Shown one piece after another: positions 44,368 to 53,761 of a stretch of DNA of 64,000 bases (the first letter of the stretch is position 1; the number at the start of each line of letters is the position of its first letter). Origin of the DNA: Vreelandella arcis (GTDB lineage: Bacteria > Pseudomonadota > Gammaproteobacteria > Pseudomonadales > Halomonadaceae). The stretch lies in contig NZ_FNII01000010.1 of NCBI RefSeq assembly GCF_900103865.1, positions 1-64,000 of the forward strand, in the 5' to 3' direction. The position numbers were made by a program, and so were the translations under genes. A model generated the notes under the pieces. It was not told the origin of the DNA. It did not search any database and saw only the letters and a list, made by a program, of their open reading frames with translations.

Positions 44368-45603
44368 TTGAACAATTTTGTAACTCTCTGGCATGAGGCC
44401 GCAACCACTAGTCTTGGTTTTTTTTGGATGGCCCTGTGGGCGTTTGTTCTGGGCTATATCATCAGCAGCCTGATCCAGGTGCTGGTTACTCGCAAGAAAA
44501 TGCAGCAGGCCATGGGTACGGATGGGCCGCGTAGCATTGCGCTAGGCACCTTTTTTGGCTTTATTTCCAGCTCCTGTAGTTTCTCGGCGCTTGCCTCCAC
44601 CCGGGCGATTTTCAACAAAGGGGCCGGCCTCGCCCCGTCGCTGGCGTTTATGCTGGCTTCCACCAACCTGGTCATTGAGCTGGGCATGGTGATCGCCGTT
44701 TTTCTAGGGTGGCAGTTCGTCGTCGGGGAGTACGTTGGCGGCATTCTGCTGATCCTGTTGACCTGGTTGCTGGTCCGTATTACCCGTCCACGCCGACTGG
44801 AAGCTCAGGCCCGCAGGAAAATGGTTGATGGCGATTCGGATGGCGACGGCGCCGGCAAAAACTGGAAAGAGAAACTAACCAGCAAGGCAGGATGGCAGCA
44901 GATCGGCCAGACCTACATGATGGAATGGCAGATGGTCTGGAAGGATGTGCTGATCGGTTTCACTATCGCTGGGATTATTTCCGCCATGGTGCCCCAGAGC
45001 TTCTTTGAAGCCCTTTTTATCGGGTCGGGCGGGGAAAATGCCGCTAACCCAGGCTTTCTTGCGGTACTGGCACAAACGCTGGTGGGGCCGCTAGCGGCTT
45101 TCTTCACTTTCATTGGTTCTATGGGCAACATCCCGCTTGCCGCCGTTCTGTTTGCTCAGGGCGTGAGTTTCGCCGGCGTTATGGCCTTTATCTTTTCCGA
45201 CCTGGTCGTGCTGCCGGTTCTGAGAATCAACGCTTCCTACTATGGCTGGAAAATGGCGCTGTATATCCTCGCGTTGATGTTGGTCGGCATTGTCTGTGCC
45301 GCCTTGATCATGCACTACAGCTTGGCCCTACTTGGCCTGTTGCCGGACTTCAGCGGTCAGATGGCGATGAGCGAGCGGGAGTTTTTTAAATGGAACTACC
45401 AAAGCGTACTGAATATTGTTTTCCTGGCCATGACAGCGGTACTGGTCTGGTTTTGGCGTCAGAGTAAGAAGCAGCACGCCCATCATCATGCTCATCACGA
45501 CCATGATCATGGTGGTGCCTCAAGGACCGATAAGGTGCTGCGGGTTCTGGTGGTTATAGCGCTAGTCTGGTTGATCGGTGGCGTCACGATTCCCCTGCTG
45601 TGA
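44368..45603 (+). CDS. Permease of the YraQ/DUF318 family
   Basis: A 411-residue membrane protein with two homologous halves. Each has the DUF318 core, GFISSSCSFSALASTRAIFNKG and SMGNIPLAAVLFAQGVSFAG. The C-terminal loop is histidine-rich (HAHHHAHHDHDHGG), pointing to metal or metalloid binding; ArsP-type permeases of this family export organoarsenicals. The start is a TTG at 44368, seven bases after AGGAG. The nearby ATG at 44363 is out of frame and stops at once (ATG ATT TGA). Substrate unknown. Confidence 0.85.
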   Translation: MNNFVTLWHEAATTSLGFFWMALWAFVLGYIISSLIQVLVTRKKMQQAMGTDGPRSIALGTFFGFISSSCSFSALASTRAIFNKGAGLAPSLAFMLASTNLVIELGMVIAVFLGWQFVVGEYVGGILLILLTWLLVRITRPRRLEAQARRKMVDGDSDGDGAGKNWKEKLTSKAGWQQIGQTYMMEWQMVWKDVLIGFTIAGIISAMVPQSFFEALFIGSGGENAANPGFLAVLAQTLVGPLAAFFTFIGSMGNIPLAAVLFAQGVSFAGVMAFIFSDLVVLPVLRINASYYGWKMALYILALMLVGIVCAALIMHYSLALLGLLPDFSGQMAMSEREFFKWNYQSVLNIVFLAMTAVLVWFWRQSKKQHAHHHAHHDHDHGGASRTDKVLRVLVVIALVWLIGGVTIPLL

Positions 45604-45617
45604 AATGCTGAGCTGGC

Positions 45618-45640
45618 GCGCCTAGCCTTTAGTTAGGCGC
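45618..45640. terminator. Weak hairpin between convergent genes
   Basis: GCGCCTA and TAGGCGC form a 7-bp stem with a nine-base loop, 14 bases after the permease stop. No T-run follows, so termination is uncertain. Confidence 0.35.
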
Positions 45641-45716
45641 TTCTCACGTACCAGAGTTGGTAATCAGCAGAAAACAGGGCAGGTGAGCGAGCAGCTTTGG
45701 GGCTGCCCGCTTGGCT

Positions 45717-46886
45717 TCAAAGCTTGACGGTGGGGTCGCCAAAGCCCTGAGGCACATACAGATTGTGCTCGCCCAGGTTGCGGGTATCCGTTTCTCCACA
45801 GAGTGCCATGGTGGTATCCAGTTCCTTATGGATAATCTCGAGCGCTCGCGTGACGCCAGCTTCACCCGCAGCGCCCAGCCCATAGGTATAGGCCCGGCCG
45901 ATATAGGTGCCCTTGGCGCCCAGCGCCAGCGCCTTGAGCACATCCTGCCCCGAACGAATCCCTGAATCGAGATGCACTTCCACGTCATCGCCGACAGCAT
46001 CCATGATGGCCGGCAGCATGCGGATGGAGCTGACCGCACCGTCCAGCTGGCGTCCGCCGTGGTTGGAGACGATGATTGCGTCCGCGCCGATCTCAACGGC
46101 ACGCCGTGCGTCCTCGGGCGCCATGATGCCCTTGACGATCAGCTTGCCACCCCACCACTCCTTGAACTGGGCAATACGCTTCCAGTCCAGCGAGACATCA
46201 AATGCTTCCGACGTCCAAGTGGATAACGACGAAGGATCCGTCACCCCTTTAGCATGGCCGACGATATTGCCGAATGAGCGCCGCTTGGTGCGCAACATTT
46301 CGAGCCCCCAGGGGATCTTGGTGGCCATGTTGGCGATTGAGCGAGGGGTTAGTTTGGGGGGCGCTGACAGTCCGTTCTTAATATCTTTGTGGCGTTGTCC
46401 AAGCACCTGTAGATCCACCGTGACCACAATTGCGGAGCAATTGACCGCCTTGGCACGCTCGAACAGCCGACGCATAAAGTCGTCATCCTTAAGCGTGTAG
46501 ACCTGGAACCAGAAGGGCTTGGTGGTGTGCTCGGCTACATCTTCAAGCGAACAGATCGACATGGTAGAAAGCGTGTACGGAACACCGAATTTCTCCGCCG
46601 CCCGAGCCGCTTTGATTTCCCCATCGGCCGATTGCATGCCGGTCAGTCCCACCGGTGCCAGAGCCACTGGCATGGACACGTCTTCCCCAATCATCTGGCT
46701 GCGCGTCGTGCGCCCCGACATATCAACAGCCACCCGCTGCTTGAGGTGGATGTGCTGGAAGTCGCTGGTGTTTTCGCGAAAGGTCTGCTCTGTCCAGCTG
46801 CCTGACTCAGCATAGTCATAGAACATCTTGGGGGTACGTCGAACATAATGACGGCGGAGATCTTCGATATTGGTATAGACCGGCAT
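45717..46886 (-). CDS. lldD: FMN-dependent alpha-hydroxy acid dehydrogenase (L-lactate dehydrogenase-like)
   Basis: A 389-residue flavoenzyme of the glycolate oxidase/lactate dehydrogenase family. FMN and substrate motifs are MPVALAPVGLTGM, FQVYTLKDDD, IVVTVDLQVLGQRHKD, GGKLIVKGIM and the catalytic SNHGGRQLDG (His-Gly-Gly-Arg). The end YIGRAYTYGLGAAGEAGV binds phosphate. It should oxidise L-lactate or a related hydroxy acid into the quinone pool. The ATG follows CATAGGAGTCCAC. No lldP or lldR is adjacent, so substrate choice is tentative. Confidence 0.88.
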   Translation of the reverse strand: MPVYTNIEDLRRHYVRRTPKMFYDYAESGSWTEQTFRENTSDFQHIHLKQRVAVDMSGRTTRSQMIGEDVSMPVALAPVGLTGMQSADGEIKAARAAEKFGVPYTLSTMSICSLEDVAEHTTKPFWFQVYTLKDDDFMRRLFERAKAVNCSAIVVTVDLQVLGQRHKDIKNGLSAPPKLTPRSIANMATKIPWGLEMLRTKRRSFGNIVGHAKGVTDPSSLSTWTSEAFDVSLDWKRIAQFKEWWGGKLIVKGIMAPEDARRAVEIGADAIIVSNHGGRQLDGAVSSIRMLPAIMDAVGDDVEVHLDSGIRSGQDVLKALALGAKGTYIGRAYTYGLGAAGEAGVTRALEIIHKELDTTMALCGETDTRNLGEHNLYVPQGFGDPTVKL

Positions 46887-47153
46887 GTGGACTCCTATGA
46901 AGTGTGAGGAAGGCAGCGGGTGCCATCGGCGGGGCTGTCAGGTAATGAACGTTTTTGTAATATGGCCTGCTAAGCGAGGAAACCAAACTTTTCATTGCCC
47001 ATCACCGATTACTTTTTTAACAGAATACTACCGTGAATACACACTCCGACCAGATAAATTAACCCCGCCGCCCCCAGCTTGCCAAGGGTGTCGAGGTCGA
47101 CAAAGGCTTAGCTATGCTTAACACATCCCGAGTGCGTATCCGTTAACAAGCGC
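46887..47153. other. Intergenic region upstream of the lldD-like gene
   Basis: About 270 bases containing the lldD-like promoter side and the 3' side of the next leftward gene. No gene or structured RNA is evident. Confidence 0.3.
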
Positions 47154-47672
47154 TCAACCTCCTCGGCGATTTAACGAAAGCTCGGGCGTATGAATCGCCA
47201 TTTCACGGGCATGGCGTTCGGCATCGGGGTCATCCCAAGCTTTAATTCCTTCGAGCGCGCGGATGTAGGCGGGCGGCAACTGATGCTCGCGTGCGCCAGC
47301 TAGCACATGCTGCTTGTACCAGCTATACGGCAGTATCCCTGGCGCCGTCACCTTTCCTACGTATGCTTGAACATCCAGCGGCTGATGATTGTTGAGGTCG
47401 GTTACGGTTAACCAGGTTTCATCGTAGGCGTGCCCCAGGCTTTCAAAGCCATCCAGCGTTGGCTTGTGGTGAGACGCGACCTCCCAAATCACGCCGTAAA
47501 CGGCCCCTTGGTCGGTCACTGGCACAATGTCGCACTTTCCCGAGCCGTCGCTACTGTGCTGATGAAAGGCCAAACGATAATCGGACAGCTTGGCAGTAGT
47601 GACTAAACGCGCCGGAATCCGCGCCGCCAGACGATGCGTCGACATATTCGACCCATAGGTAAAACACAGCAT
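47154..47672 (-). CDS. Gamma-glutamylcyclotransferase family protein
   Basis: A 172-residue protein beginning MLCFTYGSNMSTHRL; the YGSNM loop binds the gamma-glutamyl group in this fold. AVYGVIWEV and DGFESLGHAYDETWLTV (with the glutamate that serves as base) follow. It would cleave gamma-glutamyl amino acids or glutathione-like compounds to 5-oxoproline. The ATG at 47672 follows TAAGGAGGCTTCT. The C-terminal portion from residue 125 is specific to a bacterial subfamily with DUF-type ends. Confidence 0.85.
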   Translation of the reverse strand: MLCFTYGSNMSTHRLAARIPARLVTTAKLSDYRLAFHQHSSDGSGKCDIVPVTDQGAVYGVIWEVASHHKPTLDGFESLGHAYDETWLTVTDLNNHQPLDVQAYVGKVTAPGILPYSWYKQHVLAGAREHQLPPAYIRALEGIKAWDDPDAERHAREMAIHTPELSLNRRGG

Positions 47673-48037
47673 AGAAGCCTCCTTAATGAATAGCGCCGCG
47701 TTTTTATGCAGCTTGATACGCATGATATTTCTTCATGATGCTTTGCTGAAGCACCCTTCAAAATGCCAGCAGAGAGTAGCGTCTGTGGCAGATGTAACTG
47801 GGATTCTGCAATCAGCCCGTTTGGGTGTGCAGCCGCACAGAGCGATTGGCTGTTACGGACTAGGCTTTAATGGATCGTTTGAAAGTGGCGTTACGAAAGA
47901 GAAGTGCTTGGAGTGTCAATGTAACGCAACTTACTTCCGATCATCGCTGATGAAGACGATGCCAAGCTGTTTGCTGGGCAATGTTCATGAGTCAGTGCAT
48001 TTTCGATTTATTCTGTTACATGGCATGGAGGTGTCAG
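47673..48037. other. Intergenic region upstream of the phasin gene
   Basis: About 365 bases between divergent genes. A frame that continues upstream of the phasin start has no ribosome site. Nothing else is recognised. The phasin ribosome site GGAGGTG lies at the right end. Confidence 0.35.
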
Positions 48038-48562
48038 ATGAGCGCTGAAAAGACTAAGAAAGACAGTGATCAGAATGCGGAGCAAGCAACGAAACGCGCC
48101 AAGGAACAGATTGAAAAATCGACCGTCGAGCCGGTACGTGCCTATGGATCGCTCACGACAGATTATTATGAAAAGCTGTTCTCAACTCAGTTCGAAGCTG
48201 TTCGCGCTTTTGCTGAAAAGAGTTTGGCCCAATCCCGTTCCTGGCTTGACGTTAAGGACGCCGAAAGTTTTCAGAAGGTAGCCGCAGAGCAGCAGCAAAC
48301 TGTTCGTGAAATGAGTGATCGTTTGAAGGACGACACCCAAAAAATAAGCGCCTTGAGCCAGGAATTCCTGCAAGAAAGCCAGCAGCTAGCGATGGAGAGT
48401 ATGCAGGTAGGTCGTAAGCAGCTCGAAGAAAACATGCAGAAAGGCAAGGAGCAGGTCGAAGAGAGCATGCAGCAGAGTAAGGAAAATCTCGAAGATACTC
48501 AGCAGAAAAATCAGCGGCAAGCTGATAAAAGCGATAAGTCTACCAGTACGTCCAACAAGTAA
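48038..48562 (+). CDS. Phasin family protein
   Basis: A 174-residue, highly charged helical protein with a phasin-2-like core (AYGSLTTDYYEKLFSTQFEAVRAFAEKSLAQSRSW). A long coiled-coil of repeated MQxGKEQxEExMQ-type units follows, and the tail is KSDKSTSTSNK. Phasins coat polyhydroxyalkanoate granules. The ATG at 48038 follows GGAGGTGTCAG. A strong terminator follows, so it is monocistronic. phaC is not in the window. Confidence 0.85.
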   Translation: MSAEKTKKDSDQNAEQATKRAKEQIEKSTVEPVRAYGSLTTDYYEKLFSTQFEAVRAFAEKSLAQSRSWLDVKDAESFQKVAAEQQQTVREMSDRLKDDTQKISALSQEFLQESQQLAMESMQVGRKQLEENMQKGKEQVEESMQQSKENLEDTQQKNQRQADKSDKSTSTSNK

Positions 48563-48591
48563 GGCTGCTATTCTTACTGTAAATTGTAGCT

Positions 48592-48627
48592 AAAGGGGCC
48601 GTTTCCAAAAGAAAACGGCCCCTTTTT
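48592..48627 (+). terminator. Rho-independent terminator after phasin gene
   Basis: AAAGGGGCCGTTT and AAACGGCCCCTTT form a perfect 13-bp stem with an eight-base loop, followed by further T. The left A-run is short, so it is mainly directed rightward. Confidence 0.92.
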
Positions 48628-48727
48628 GCACGAGATACATGTAGGTATCAATTAACAGCACCCGGCGTTTGCGTATTCCAGGTGCTGATACACGTTCCAA
48701 CAGAGAAACGTAACGCGTTGACGAAAC

Positions 48728-50035
48728 CTAGACGTAGAAGTCCAGATCCTCCTGGGCTTTTAGCAGATCGCGCATCTTGATGGGATCGTCACCAAAGAAG
48801 AAGATGAGACCCCAATGCGTACCAAAGGCCGACCGGTCAGGAACCGTCTCTTCTGCTGGCGCGACCAGTTCGTGTGACACGAAATAGGGGTGATCAACGC
48901 ACTCTTTGGGCATTTCCAGTTTGCTGACAACACGACGGCGTGGGTATACGCCGAAGCAGCCCGCATAACCTTTGGCATCGACCACTTCTTTGGGGAAGAA
49001 TGCCGCTACTTCTTCTTTCGTGCTTTTCGGATCGAATACCAGCATTGACGCTTGGTAGGCGTTGAAGCCATAGGCTTGCTCGATCAGCTCAAAAGCCTTG
49101 AATCCGGGCGGACGATAAGCCACTTCACCAAAGTACATTTCGCCATCAGCCGTGACGAAGTACTCGGGGTGAATCAAGCCGAACTTGATATCAAAGGTTT
49201 TGATTAACAGCTCGATTTGTTTGGTGATCGCATTGCGCCAGCTTTCGAGTTCTTTTGTAGCGGGCACGAACACTGAGTAGCCTAGGGTTACGTATTCTGA
49301 AATGTTGAGAAACTGGATTTTGCCATCGTGGATCCAGGCTTCAACAGCAAACTCCCAGCCATCCAGATGACTTTCCATCAGCAGGGGATATTCTTCGTCC
49401 GGAATGTGTTCGATTTCTTCTAACGTACGGATCATCCGGTGGCCAAGGCAACCAGCCTTGTCGAATGCTTTGACGTGAATCGGGTCATCCGGGTCACCGT
49501 CGAGTTTAAGCAGCGTCTGGTTAACGCGCTTCATGAAGCGAACGATGTCGTCTTTCTCGTGTGCTTCCTCAAAGATCCCGACGCGGATACCGCCAAGCTG
49601 AGCACGGCGCTTCATCAAAGCCTTATCACGGAACAGAATGGACTGACCGTACATGCGAGGACTATCGAGAAGGACAGAGTTAATAGCACCTGACCACTCG
49701 ACGGTTTCTTCAAACAGCGGGATAGCGACATCAACGCCTTCTGCTTTCAACCTTTCGGCGATTTCCATGGATCGATCATTTAGACGAATAAAGTCCCATG
49801 GGATAAAAGGTATGTTGTTGGCGGTACAGAAATCAGCAGCCCATTCCGGAGCAACGACGACATAACGGCGGTCAAACTTTTGCGCCGCCTTGATAGCATT
49901 AACGCTCCAGCCAAGCAGGGCGATATAACCCTTGTTTGGATCCTTGGGGGTCTCGGTTCCTTTCACCGAATCCATTTCAGGGTCACGCCAGGCGGCTACG
50001 GCTTCGGGTAATTGCTTTTCTGATGTTATCGACAT
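48728..50035 (-). CDS. ATP-grasp domain protein of unknown function
   Basis: A 435-residue protein. The N-terminal part has YIALLGWSVNAIKAAQKFDRRYVVVAPE. The ATP-grasp core includes SILFRDKALMKRRAQLGG, the ATP lysine in DPIHVKAFDKAGCLGHRM, EEYPLLMESHLDGWEFAVE and the metal site MYFGEVAYRPPGFKAFEL. A C-terminal extension resembles biotin-carboxylase-type ends (VYPRRRVVSKLEMPKECVDHPYF). It joins a carboxylate and a nucleophile; neither is known. The ATG at 50035 follows AAGGAGAACATCTA. It is unrelated in close sequence to the ATP-grasp gene at 28865 and is not in an operon. Confidence 0.8.
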   Translation of the reverse strand: MSITSEKQLPEAVAAWRDPEMDSVKGTETPKDPNKGYIALLGWSVNAIKAAQKFDRRYVVVAPEWAADFCTANNIPFIPWDFIRLNDRSMEIAERLKAEGVDVAIPLFEETVEWSGAINSVLLDSPRMYGQSILFRDKALMKRRAQLGGIRVGIFEEAHEKDDIVRFMKRVNQTLLKLDGDPDDPIHVKAFDKAGCLGHRMIRTLEEIEHIPDEEYPLLMESHLDGWEFAVEAWIHDGKIQFLNISEYVTLGYSVFVPATKELESWRNAITKQIELLIKTFDIKFGLIHPEYFVTADGEMYFGEVAYRPPGFKAFELIEQAYGFNAYQASMLVFDPKSTKEEVAAFFPKEVVDAKGYAGCFGVYPRRRVVSKLEMPKECVDHPYFVSHELVAPAEETVPDRSAFGTHWGLIFFFGDDPIKMRDLLKAQEDLDFYV

Positions 50036-50274
50036 TAGATGTTCTCCTTGCTGGTTAACCCAGACTGACTGCGCTGACATTGGAGCGCACCAGGTGAACT
50101 GAGCCTCAGACAGTGTTTTTTAGAGGCATTTGAGTAAGCCAGCACTAGGGTAGTTTTAAGCGCACCCAATACTACACTCAAGCTAGTCGATTCCAGTACA
50201 AATGGCAATTAAGCTATGGGGTTTATGGTCAACGGTTGTATAAGTTTTCTCGCAACCATGAGAGGAGAACGCCG

Positions 50275-50403
50275 TTAATCCTCGGCTAGTACCGAGCGGT
50301 TGCGGCCATCGTGTTTGGCTTGGTATAGCGCTCGGTCGGCTCCGCGCAACGTTGTGATAAATCGGTTGGCCAGGAGGGTGAGTACCTTGTTGCCGACTAG
50401 CGA
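50275..50403 (-). pseudogene. C-terminal scrap of a GGDEF-type diguanylate cyclase
   Basis: The reading ADRALYQAKHDGRNRSV followed by LAED and a stop matches the conserved end of GGDEF domains. Upstream residues (LVGNKVLTLLANRFITTL) do not give the rest of the domain, and the frame then runs into the arfB gene. It lies directly after arfB in the same direction, so it looks like what remained after a deletion or a recombination joining two loci. Confidence 0.6.
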
Positions 50404-50410
50404 GCCAGGC

Positions 50411-50824
50411 TCACAGCGTGACTTTGCCACGCAGGTGTTTGGTTTTGCCTTTGCGAGTTTTCGCATCCACCCGCTTGCGCTTGGCAGAGCGGGTGGATTT
50501 TGTGGGTTTGCGCGTTTTTTGCTGCTTGACCGCTTCGCGAATCAGCTCACGCAGCCGCGCCAGTGCATCCTCGCGGTTATGTTCTTGGGTGCGAAAGCGC
50601 TGCGCTTTGATGATGATCACACCTTCTTGGGTGATGCGCTGATCCGTCAGTGCCAGCAGGCGTTCTTTATAGAACGGCGGCAACGTCGAATGGCGAATAT
50701 CGAAACGCAGGTGGATGGCGGAGGCGACCTTGTTGACGTTTTGGCCGCCAGCTCCTTGAGCGCGGATAGGGTGCAGCTCAATCTCCCAGTCGGCCAGTTC
50801 CACGGCGTTGGAAATACGCAGCAT
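50411..50824 (-). CDS. arfB: Alternative ribosome-rescue factor/peptidyl-tRNA hydrolase ArfB
   Basis: A 137-residue class I release-factor-like protein. The catalytic GGQ is at residues 26-28 (RAQGAGGQNVNKV). The rest is the RF-1 core fold and a basic tail (KQQKTRKPTKSTRSAKRKR) that enters the ribosomal mRNA channel. It frees ribosomes stalled on non-stop mRNA. The ATG follows CAAGGAGCCCT. Confidence 0.93.
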   Translation of the reverse strand: MLRISNAVELADWEIELHPIRAQGAGGQNVNKVASAIHLRFDIRHSTLPPFYKERLLALTDQRITQEGVIIIKAQRFRTQEHNREDALARLRELIREAVKQQKTRKPTKSTRSAKRKRVDAKTRKGKTKHLRGKVTL

Positions 50825-51118
50825 AGGGCTCCTTGATGGGTGGGCAATACGCAGGACTCGTCATCTAGGCACTTAACCTAAGTACGTCGACGCGTTAGCG
50901 CAATGGCGCATGCATTAGTTAATAAAGCCCAGTTTAGCATGCCGCCAATATCAGTGACGGAAGGCCCCGTTGCGTTGACCGATGCTTTTGGCTAGCAACG
51001 TGGCGAGGGGTTTTGCCTTAAGGGTGTGAATGTTAGCCTGCTATTTTTTATAGCTCGCTCATACATGTGAAGTCGGTAATTGTTTATAGTGGGTAGATCT
51101 TTTTAGACGGAGTGCCCG

Positions 51119-51850
51119 ATGAACGACGTCATCAAACTGTTAACGTCTCACCGTTCAGTACGTAAATTTGAAGCGCGCGAACTACCGGAAGGTCTGCTCG
51201 AGACGCTGATTAAGGCGGGGCAAGCCGCTGCCACGTCGAGTCATATTCAAGCCTACAGCGTTATCCGTGTGAAGAATCCTTCATCGCTCGAAAAACTGGT
51301 GGAGCTAACCGGCGGTCAGCCATATGTGGCGAGCTGCAGCGAGTTCCTGGTGTTTTGCGCGGACATGAAGCGGCCACTGGAGGCCGCCGCACGCACGGGC
51401 GAAGACGTGGTCAGCGGCATGACCGAGCAGCTGTTGGTGGCGACGGTGGATGTCTCGCTAATGGCGCAAAACGTGGTGATTGCGGCGGAGTCAGAAGGGC
51501 TCGGCATCTGCTACATCGGCGGGATACGCAATAATCCCCAGGCCGTTAGTGAGCTTTTAGAACTGCCCAAGCATGTCTATCCGGTGTTCGGTATGTGCAT
51601 TGGCTACCCCGCCCACGAGCCTGATATCAAGCCCCGTTTACCGGTTGACGCGGTATTGAAGGTGGATAGCTACCGCGATGATGAAACCCAGGTGGCCGCG
51701 TTTGATAGCACCATGCACGCTTATTACCAGTCCCGCAAAGGGGGTAACAAGGATGCCAACTGGTCGCAGAATCTGACGCCGCTGTTCAATCAGAAACTGC
51801 GCCCGCATATGCGCGATTTTCTGATTGAGAAAGGCTTTACGATGAAGTGA
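51119..51850 (+). CDS. nfsA: Oxygen-insensitive NADPH nitroreductase
   Basis: A 243-residue flavin reductase of the NfsA/FRP type. The N-terminal FMN-phosphate contact is LTSHRSVRKFEARELPEGLL, with SSHIQAYSVIRV; GLGICYIGGIRNNP is the second FMN-binding motif. The ending LRPHMRDFLIEKGFTMK also fits NfsA. It reduces nitroaromatics and quinones with NADPH. It is monocistronic, starting seven bases after a GGAG-like site. Confidence 0.93.
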   Translation: MNDVIKLLTSHRSVRKFEARELPEGLLETLIKAGQAAATSSHIQAYSVIRVKNPSSLEKLVELTGGQPYVASCSEFLVFCADMKRPLEAAARTGEDVVSGMTEQLLVATVDVSLMAQNVVIAAESEGLGICYIGGIRNNPQAVSELLELPKHVYPVFGMCIGYPAHEPDIKPRLPVDAVLKVDSYRDDETQVAAFDSTMHAYYQSRKGGNKDANWSQNLTPLFNQKLRPHMRDFLIEKGFTMK

Positions 51851-51924
51851 GAAAACTAGGTGCCCCCAGGCCTCGATATAATGCTGTTGACCAAGGTGTG
51901 ATGGGATGGGGGCATTGTCGTTAT

Positions 51925-53761
51925 TTACCCGCCTGCCGAATGTAAATGGTGGGGCCAGGTGTGTAGGAAAGCCAGCGCATCTTCGGCATTGACCGGCCGA
52001 CTGAACAGGTAGCCCTGCAGCACATCGCAGCCTAGCTCGTGCAATATCTTTCGCTGTGCATCGTACTCGACGCCTTCGGCGATGACCTTCAAGCCCAAAC
52101 CATGGGCAATGCGGATGATGCCGTTGACGAGGTTGACTGCTTTGTCATCGAGGGGCAGGTCATCGATAAAGCTTTTGTCGATCTTGAGCACGTCGATCGG
52201 GAGTCGTTTGAGATAGTTCAGTGACGAGTAGCCGGTACCGAAGTCATCCAGCGCGAGCGATATACCGTGGTCTTGCAGCTCGCGCATGGTCAAGATGGCT
52301 CGGTCGATATCCGTCAGTAGGCTCTCCTCAGTAAGCTCAAGCGTCAGGCGTTGGGGCGCTAAGTCATGCTCCTCAAGGGTTTGCAGAATATGCTGGACAA
52401 AGTTGCGCTGATAAAACTGGTTGGCGGGGATATTAAGCCCAAGTTTTAGTGGCGTATCACCCGGCTTAATCGGCCAGTGATGAGCTTTTTCGCAAAGACA
52501 CTTAAGCGACCAATCGGTGAGTAATCGGGACAGGCGGGCATTTTTTTCGGCAATGGGCACAAATTCACCGGGACTCACGCGGCCCAAGGTTTTATCTTGC
52601 CAACGAGCCAGTGCTTCAAACCCCGTCACACCGCTGCCGTCAGCCATAACCAGCGGTTGATAATGCTGATGCAGTTTATTGCCTAATAACGCTGACTCAA
52701 GGCGTTGTTCAATGGAATGCCTACGTAACGCACTTTCTTCGGTGTGACGCGTAAAAATATGGATATTTTCGTAGGTTTTAGGCCCTTTAAGCGCCACGCG
52801 TGATCTTTCAAGCAAATCATTGGGACTCATGCCGTCATCGGGGGGAGACGCTAATGCCCACATCAATGTTAGGCCGAATGGTATGGCCATTTAGGTCAAT
52901 GGCATTATTAAGCTTATTAATAATCGGTTTAATTACGCTGAAGAGCTCGCGCAACGAATAAATGGAGATGACGGCGCAAAAGCGATCAAGGTCCATATTA
53001 CCCGCTGCCAGTATGCCGATGTCAGGAGCGGTGAGACGATCTGCCAGGCATTTAAGAATGATGTTGCGATTTTCACGCCCGTAGAGTCGGCTGATTTCAT
53101 CAAGATTGTTCATCCGCAGGTGCAAAACAACCAAGTGGTACGACTCTGATTTGGCTAGATGAATTAAGTTGTCGAGAGTTTCCCCAAACAAGGTTTCGTC
53201 GGGGAGGCCCGTTCTTGCGTCACGTTGATTGATGCGGCTCGCCTGGTGACGTACATCAAGCAGTTGTGCCTTGAGATGAATCTGTTCTTCGACGATATTG
53301 CCAAAAGCAACTAGCCATGAGCGTTCAACTTCATTTAGCGCGCGCGGTTGGGTGTCACTGATACACAGTGTGCCAATGGGCTGCCCACCCGGGCCGCGCA
53401 ATACAACGCCAGCGTAAAAACGAATGTGGGGGGATGAAGTAACGGCTTTATGGTGACGGAAGAAGCTATCTTCCAACGTATCAGACACTTCGAGGTAGCC
53501 GTGTTTTAAGGCGTGAACACAAATGGAAAATTCGAGTGGGATCTCACGCGTTTCGGTACCTGCCGACGATTTATTCCACTGACGATATTCGTCAACGAGC
53601 GAGATCAGTGCGATCGGGGTATTGAAAACCTTGGATACCAAGCGGGTATAGCGGTCAAAATACTCTTCCCGGGGAGAATCCAGGATGTCGAGGGAGTGCA
53701 GTTCGGAAAGCCGAGCTCCTTCGTCATTATGACGGCTAAAATCTGAATGAGTGTCATCCAT
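51925..53761 (-). pseudogene. GAF-GGDEF-EAL cyclic-di-GMP protein split by a frameshift
   Basis: Two overlapping frames give one logical protein of about 610 residues. The first (53761 to 52835) holds a GAF domain (residues 20-170) and a degenerate GGDEF domain (AGNMDLDRF at the active loop), stopping at GISVSPR. The second (to 51925) holds the last part of GGDEF, PDDGMSPNDLLERSR, and an EAL domain with FEALARW, LTEESLL, DDFGTGYSSL and KIDKSFI, so phosphodiesterase activity is likely. The junction is a run of six G at 52840-52845; with five, the frame is continuous (VSPDDG). It could be a sequencing error, a real mutation or a switch. Confidence 0.85.
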
